Part shown: piece by piece, positions 60,201 to 64,000 of the stretch
Layout: every line of letters begins with the position of its first letter
How positions within the stretch are numbered: the stretch's first letter is position 1
Assembly: GCA_951217055.1 (NCBI GenBank)
Contig: OX578280.1
Coordinates: forward strand, 38,763,628-38,827,627
Direction: 5' to 3'
DNA: 64,000 bases
From: Gerris lacustris
Taxonomy: Eukaryota; Arthropoda; Insecta; Hemiptera; Gerridae
The notes under the pieces: generated by a model
Told to the model about the DNA's origin: nothing
Database searches by the model: none
Seen by the model: the letters and a program-made list of their open reading frames with translations, nothing else
Program-made: the position numbers and the translations under genes

Positions 60201-63200
60201 AAGGTGTATAATATTTGTTTGAACTACATAGGTCGTCATCTCTGATTTGATCTATTTCCAGTTATAATAAAAAAGCATATGAGTTAAAATGAGGGAAAAG
60301 TTTGAGCAAAGAACAGTGCACATGGACAGTGCTAACAGAGGTTAAATGAAGGAACTTGGAATGTTTGTTTTATATTGTGTTTATATGGTTAGTCGATGTA
60401 GTATATCTAATGCTGCAGGTGGCAGATAATTACCTGGAGTTTCTTGGCCTCCTCCCAGGTGACTCCCTCGAGGATGTGAGACTGTGGACCGGAAGTTATC
60501 TTATCTGCCCGCCTATTCTCCTTGATCTAGATATAAACACAGACATTAACTTGAAACAATTTCACCTCAGTAAATAAGTATAAACAATTATCATAATTTA
60601 ACAGCTAAACAAAATGGACTCTTATATAGTAGACAACTGGATTTTGGATGGTTGCTTATCCCAGAGACTTACTTGACTTGCAACTGAGTTTTTTGCACAT
60701 CCCTAAACTACCCCCTGCCTAGCCATATTATCTTGCAAGTATTACCTGTTGATTTTTTATTTTTGTGAATAGTTCAACCCATTATATTCTTACACATTGA
60801 GAGACAGACACGAGTCAATCTAAACCTAAAACTATAATAGGTATGTACACACACACATTGACTTGTTGTGTACACCAATAACTGAGTCCAATTTGATAAC
60901 AGTACATGACACATGGCCAAAACCAAGCCTAATTTGGTAAGATAATAGGTAAAGACAGCACACCGGTTTAAATGACTTAAAACAATTTATTTCAATTGTA
61001 ATACAATTTAAAAACTGACCTGCTGTTGGAGTTTCTTGAATTCCTTGGGGTTGGTGTTCTTCGGTACAAACTGGAGGGCGTCCGAAATTTTGACTGGAGT
61101 GGAGCTGTGTGTGGGCGACCCGTCCGCGACCCACTTTGGACAAAAACAAAGACAACCGTTTTTTAGTGACCTGGGACCCACCGGCTTCTTGTGTATACAA
61201 ATATATATGTATTAATTATAGCAACAACAAAATTAAACAACACCAAGCAACAACAAAAAAACAAATAAATCAGAGAAAAAAATATCTAATTTATTTTTTT
61301 CTTCAAATAAAAACTAACAATTAATTTGTTTATCAAGTGCCCGCTTCTACCAAAACTTCACCCAGATTTAGAACGATCGAGAGAATCGACAAAGTGAATT
61401 CTTTACACACATGCTATCATGTATCTGAGAAACGTAAACAAAATGGTCCCATTCATCAAAAGTTGTCTTTGTTTTTGTGCTTCATTTCCAAACAAAACAC
61501 TCGGCCAAGAAAAGTAAAGTAAGGTAGAAAGTAAAGGGTACAAGTTTGGCTGAACCAGGCACAAGTTTTAACTGTTTTACTCTGTATTTCCCTTCTCTAT
61601 GTAAACACTTGGATATTCCTCACAGTAGTAAATAATACTTGACTTAACCAAATGAATTCAACACACACATGCTATCATGTATCTGAGAAACACACACCTT
61701 ACTACTTAAGCTTTCAGTTAATAATAAAATTACTTTAACCAAAAATACATTCCAATATTGTCTTCATCATTAAAAACTAAATACATTCCTTCAAATTTAA
61801 AAAAAAAATTGTACATTAAATATTGAGATAATAATTAAACAATTAAGTCAGATGTTAGTTGTACCCCAAGGTATTCAATAATTGACAAATCTGAATTTTT
61901 AACACAAATAACTCAATACTTTATTAGGCCAGCTTTCTACTGATAATTACTGTTTTTGAGAGGCAGGAAGGAAATGAAGTGTGTGTCAGGCACAATGAAG
62001 TTGTTCTCTTCCTCTTTTGTGTTCAAACCAACTCAGGTAAATCTCATTTAAACACAGTTGTTTTGTAATAATTTACACATCTATAATAAACTCCAATGAT
62101 TTTGTTTCTAGAGATAAAATATAAAATTAAAACTTGAATAGCCATGCATGTACTAGAGGGATAATTAGTCAATATATATTAATATAATGTGGGGCTTTAT
62201 TGGCCATCATGTAGCAATAACATTGAAACCATTTTAATGAATTTAGTGATCACTTTATAGTGGTCCCCCCTTTGGCTTTAATAAAAAAATTAAAAATAAA
62301 GTTTATCTCGCCGAATAGAGAGTTAAGAATCTTTTCCAGTGCCAATATTCCAATTTCAAATTTGAAACTTACATTAGCGGGAGTGTAGCACGGAAACGCT
62401 AACACCAATAATGCTGTCTATCAAACTTTGTCTGATCATTATTAACATTTATTCAAGTTATCATCACACCCATAAATGTTACTGACCCAGTGGCAGACCA
62501 GAGCATATTTTGACTAATGTAAGTCAGAAGGTCGCTTCAATATATATTTGCTAAAATAAACTAGTTATTTTCAATGACTTTTTACTTGGACATTTAAAGT
62601 AAATAAATTGAGCTGATTATCGTTAGAAGACAATATAGGGTGTATTACAGACGCGGTAGCTCGTTATCAGATTAACAGCTCACTTACAATACATTACATA
62701 CAACTCACTACCTCACTTCAAAATAAAACAAAATAATCAAACACAACTAAAGTTGTTGCTAAGTGCATTTAAAATATATTTTCCGTTAAAAAAAAAAAAA
62801 AAAATACTTAAAATAAATAGCTGAGTAAAATAAAAATAACAACCGTCACATACAGAATATAAAGATAAATAATTGCAACTTAAGTTCAATATATTGCATC
62901 ATCTTCAGAAGACATAACAACAATGCTAGAGTGGAGCAACTAATCCTGATAGCAACTATACAAGTTGTTATCATTTCACTGTCATCAATAACGTAGTTTG
63001 TTTTACTGCTACATTAGCAGGTGCTCATGTGGATAACGACAGTTGTTAGTACACCTTAGCACTTGTCCGTTTCAATAGAATATTGAGATGCTGCAATGTA
63101 TTCAACTGTACATTGGAACACAACTATTTTACAACTAGGCTTCGATGCTATTAGCCTGATGGATAAAGAATAAAAGATTTCAAAGCGGGAAAAAAATTAT

Positions 63201-64000
63201 TAATACTAACAGGCAGCTTGAGTTAGTGACAAACTAAGTCGCTTCAGATTACTACAACGATTAGTACTTGAGTTGGCTCCTCCAGTACTTCCTCTTATAG
63301 TTAATACACTACAAGACAATCTTTAAATAAAACAACTTGAGCAGTTGGTATTATTTAATTATAATATTAGTGGAAATAATTAATTCCACATATATGAGTG
63401 TGAGGAATTTAGTATTCTTACCAACTTTTATCTACAGGAGTACATTCGTCACACATTAAGTTTAAAAAAAAATTAATTCTATCGAATTTTTGCTATTTTT
63501 TAATTATTTGTCGGATATTGATGGTGCATAGGTAACAGAAAGTTTAATTAAGGAGATCAAATCAAAATTAATTATTATTATAATAAATAATTAAGAAGTA
63601 TTAATGTGATATCACTTGTTTTAATTAACCCAAGTCTCTTTACCAATTACCCTACACAACACAGAGCCGTGTTTCTTGAAAATAAAAATCATTGCAAATG
63701 GCTAAGAGTTAGAATTGGGCACAAGTAGTACATTGATACCCAGTCTGAGCAATCGGACAAAAGACAAATTTTAACAACTCCCTTACACTTTGGGATCACA
63801 GTCGAGGAACTAATGTCGGCTTTGTGAAATGTACAGTTATCCAACAGAGAGATTTAAGCACATAATTTACTGTACAGTTCATCCTCCAGTCGTTTTATTT
63901 AAAGTTTTCAAATAAGTTTATAGTTTTGTCTGTATTTGATAAGGAAAAGAAAAGCATGAAATTACCTCTTCTGCGTTAGCGTCGACCCACTGGATCGATC
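45216..64000 (-). CDS. hts: Adducin (hu-li tai shao), 3' half of gene with alternative ends
   Basis: Adducin caps actin filaments and links them to spectrin at the membrane skeleton. In transcript order the exons seen are 64000-63966 (cut by the window), 61133-61020, 60526-60434, 59875-59683, 59332-59228, 58610-58539 and 57699-57643. Then comes either 55940-52141 (long alternative end) or 46573-46506, an optional 46074-46030, and 45532-45407. All junctions are GT-AG and in phase. Recognisable family blocks are WVADGSPTHSSTPVKI with FVPKNTNPKEFKK, GPQSHILEGVTWEEAKKLQ, the run VLVGAASKGIIQ followed by QHNATVYKTPYAKNPFD, and the terminal GLRTPSFLKKKKEKKK (MARCKS-related, calmodulin/PKC-regulated in other adducins). 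The aldolase-like head is upstream, outside the window. Introns are large and AT-rich. Confidence 0.93.
45407..45532 (-). CDS. hts: hts last exon with MARCKS-related tail
   Basis: Encodes 41 residues starting HGSPTKDVSTED. It continues through a lysine cluster into the adducin-specific LRTPSFLKKKKEKKK block and a stop. The Ser after T-P is the position of the PKC-type site in vertebrate adducins. Acceptor TTCTTTAG, phase 0. Confidence 0.95.
   Translation of the reverse strand, partial: HGSPTKDVSTEDSPKKDKKKKKGLRTPSFLKKKKEKKKIEA
46030..46074 (-). CDS. hts: Candidate 45-nt cassette exon of hts
   Basis: Exactly 15 codons (VNWLRKLKPSLTYTK), phase 0 on both sides. The donor is strong (CCAAG followed by GTGAGT). 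The acceptor is TTTTTGAAAG. Including it would add a basic stretch between the QSSKE end of the previous exon and the HGSPTKD start of the last one. No transcript evidence is available here. Confidence 0.5.
46506..46573 (-). CDS. hts: hts exon before the MARCKS-tail exon
   Basis: 68 nt, phase 1 in and 0 out, encoding (G)ENTYNGDQSDAHQSTLSQ and SSKE. Acceptor ACTTTGCAG, donor GAG followed by GTAACA. It joins the exon ending at 57643. Confidence 0.88.
46574..48773. other. hts intron sequence
   Basis: AT-rich intron. A GC-richer patch at 47040-47200 carries no recognised gene or element. Confidence 0.6.
48774..48918. mobile_element. PIF/Harbinger-like MITE with TAA duplication
   Basis: Ends are GGCTAATGACACACTTCGCC and, reverse complemented, GGGTAGTGACACACTTTGCC. 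TAA is on both sides (48771-48773, 48919-48921), the TWA-type target of this superfamily. Unlike its surroundings the element is GC-rich. It is in the hts intron. Confidence 0.8.
49998..50160. repeat. Minisatellite, about three copies of a 55-60-bp unit
   Basis: The unit contains AATGACATCAGTCTGTCTGT, AGGGAATATTT and ATGCAGACAGG. Copies start near 49985, 50034 and 50090, with a final part near 50137. It lies in the hts intron, downstream of the long alternative exon. Confidence 0.75.
51678..51848. mobile_element. pogo/Tigger-like MITE, TA flanks
   Basis: Ends are CAATAGAGTCTCGCTAATCC and, reverse complemented, CAGTAGAATCTCTCTAATCC. TA is on both sides (51676-51677, 51849-51850). It lies about 290 bp past the stop codon of the long alternative hts exon, so possibly in its 3' UTR. 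Confidence 0.82.
52141..55940 (-). CDS. hts: Giant alternative last exon of hts, HtsRC-type candidate
   Basis: A single 3.8-kb exon with more than 1,260 open codons behind the acceptor TATGAATAG at 55941. It accepts phase 1 and so fits the exon ending at 57643, giving VTVK-DGPRKLGMERIRCYAR. An internal ATG is at 55920; the next in-frame stop upstream is only nine codons before it, in the intron. The protein is acidic, Ser/Thr-rich and probably largely disordered. It has Cys pairs near residues 46-49 (CWFC) and 660-678 (CNICPGF, CNSC), and two similar motifs, KKTRSLPNIFLGD (about 695) and ERCLSLPDLSRSF (about 740). It lacks the MARCKS tail. In Drosophila the hts gene makes Ovhts by using a large alternative exon for the ring-canal protein HtsRC; the position and architecture match, but homology of the protein sequence was not tested. 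Confidence 0.7.
55941..57340. other. hts intron sequence 5' of the giant exon
   Basis: AT-rich intron with no further exon or delimited element recognised. Confidence 0.6.
57341..57363. repeat. C homopolymer (23 nt)
   Basis: Uninterrupted C run in the intron, 280 nt from the exon ending at 57643. Confidence 0.9.
57643..57699 (-). CDS. hts: hts exon at the splice branch point, 57 nt
   Basis: 19 codons' worth, phase 1 in and out: (D)DVFLSSPEETRKTLVTVK plus one G. Acceptor TTACTGTAG, donor CAAAG followed by GTAAGA. Its phase-1 end fits both the exon at 46573 and the giant exon at 55940. Confidence 0.88.
58539..58610 (-). CDS. hts: hts exon, 72 nt
   Basis: Phase 1 in and out: (E)PRVLRIETKTAPVPSQAE followed by YVLSD. 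Acceptor GTGTTTCAG, donor GATG followed by GTAAAA. Confidence 0.9.
59228..59332 (-). CDS. hts: hts exon, 105 nt
   Basis: Phase 1 in and out: an acidic and Ser/Pro-rich stretch, DEEVSESEALSSSAALPP then SGLKSPPSETDEDSRT. Acceptor TGTATTTAG, donor ACAG followed by GTTGGT. Confidence 0.9.
59683..59875 (-). CDS. hts: hts neck-region exon, 193 nt
   Basis: Phase 0 in, 1 out. Contains GDQVVLVGAASKGIIQREFQ, NATVYKTPYAKNPFDS and a charged helix EIEDYKRTVTRKQRGES, the conserved adducin neck/tail junction. Acceptor TTGTTTAG. The donor is TCAT followed by GTAATT, somewhat weak. Confidence 0.93.
60434..60526 (-). CDS. hts: hts exon, 93 nt
   Basis: 31 codons in phase 0: IKENRRADKITSGPQSHILE then GVTWEEAKKLQ. 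Acceptor TATATCTAG, donor CAG followed by GTAATT. Confidence 0.94.
61020..61133 (-). CDS. hts: hts exon, 114 nt
   Basis: 38 codons in phase 0: WVADGSPTHSSTPVKISDAL, then QFVPKNTNPKEFKKLQQQ. Acceptor TTTTTGTCCAAAG, donor CAG followed by GTCAGT. Confidence 0.94.
61134..63965. other. hts intron
   Basis: AT-rich. No further exon could be supported, although a missing short exon here cannot be excluded because the junction of the flanking exons gives a slightly unusual repeated WV. Confidence 0.5.
63966..64000 (-). CDS. hts: Partial hts exon at the window edge
   Basis: The frame SIQWVDANAEE ends at donor GAG followed by GTAATT and is in phase 0 with the next exon. Its 5' end is outside the window. 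Assignment to adducin rests on frame, strand and position rather than on a strong motif. Confidence 0.6.

Noticed and set aside
62380..62410. Strong GTAAGT donor on the minus strand suggesting an extra hts exon
   Set aside because: The only upstream acceptor leaves a 26-nt segment that does not keep frame with either neighbour and has no adducin-like sequence.

Overview
This window is animal nuclear DNA, most likely from an insect. It is strongly AT-rich and long-introned, with GT-AG introns, arthropod-type promoter sequence and a dense load of short non-autonomous transposons. No rRNA, true tRNA, CRISPR or operon structure was seen. Five protein-coding loci can be built by joining exons in phase. 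The identifications come from recognising conserved protein motifs by eye; no database search was run.

Layout: (1) 1.06-8.05 kb, minus strand: most of a mitochondrial FAST-kinase-domain (FASTKD-family) RNA-processing gene in five exons. Its C-terminal RAP part should lie left of the window. (2) 8.45-15.17 kb, plus strand: a complete five-exon mitochondrial carrier of the SLC25A44 type (323 aa). It sits head-to-head with the FASTKD gene across about 400 bp, which looks like a shared bidirectional promoter between two nuclear genes for mitochondrial proteins. (3) 15.2-30.5 kb: a gene-poor repeat field. It holds a mariner transposase fossil, several MITEs, a satellite flanked by inverted minisatellite arms, a large GGCTCGG-type minisatellite and a hAT-like element with another MITE nested inside it. 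(4) 30.82-35.09 kb, plus strand: complete SNRNP27 (U4/U6.U5 tri-snRNP 27 kDa protein, 147 aa, four exons). Its 3.2-kb third intron holds a Helitron and a LINE fragment. (5) 37.91-38.97 kb, minus strand: an intronless secreted lipase (353 aa) with an intact Ser-Asp-His triad and a TATA plus Inr promoter. (6) 45.2-64 kb, minus strand: the 3' half of adducin (hu-li tai shao, hts).

The most interesting part is hts. A constitutive 57-nt exon ends in phase 1, and two different downstream acceptors accept that phase. One leads to the short exons that end in the lysine-rich MARCKS-related tail of adducin. The other leads to a single 3.8-kb exon carrying an open frame of more than 1,260 codons. This layout is what Drosophila uses to make the germline Ovhts polyprotein with its ring-canal (HtsRC) part, so the large exon is proposed as an HtsRC-type alternative last exon. 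A 45-nt in-frame cassette exon and a further possible alternative C-terminal end are also visible.

Several mobile elements are delimited to the base by target-site duplications: a tRNA-derived SINE (11-bp TSD), two Helitrons (A/T insertion), pogo-like MITEs (TA), hAT-like elements (8 bp), a PIF/Harbinger-like MITE (TAA) and a probable piggyBac-like MITE (TTAA).
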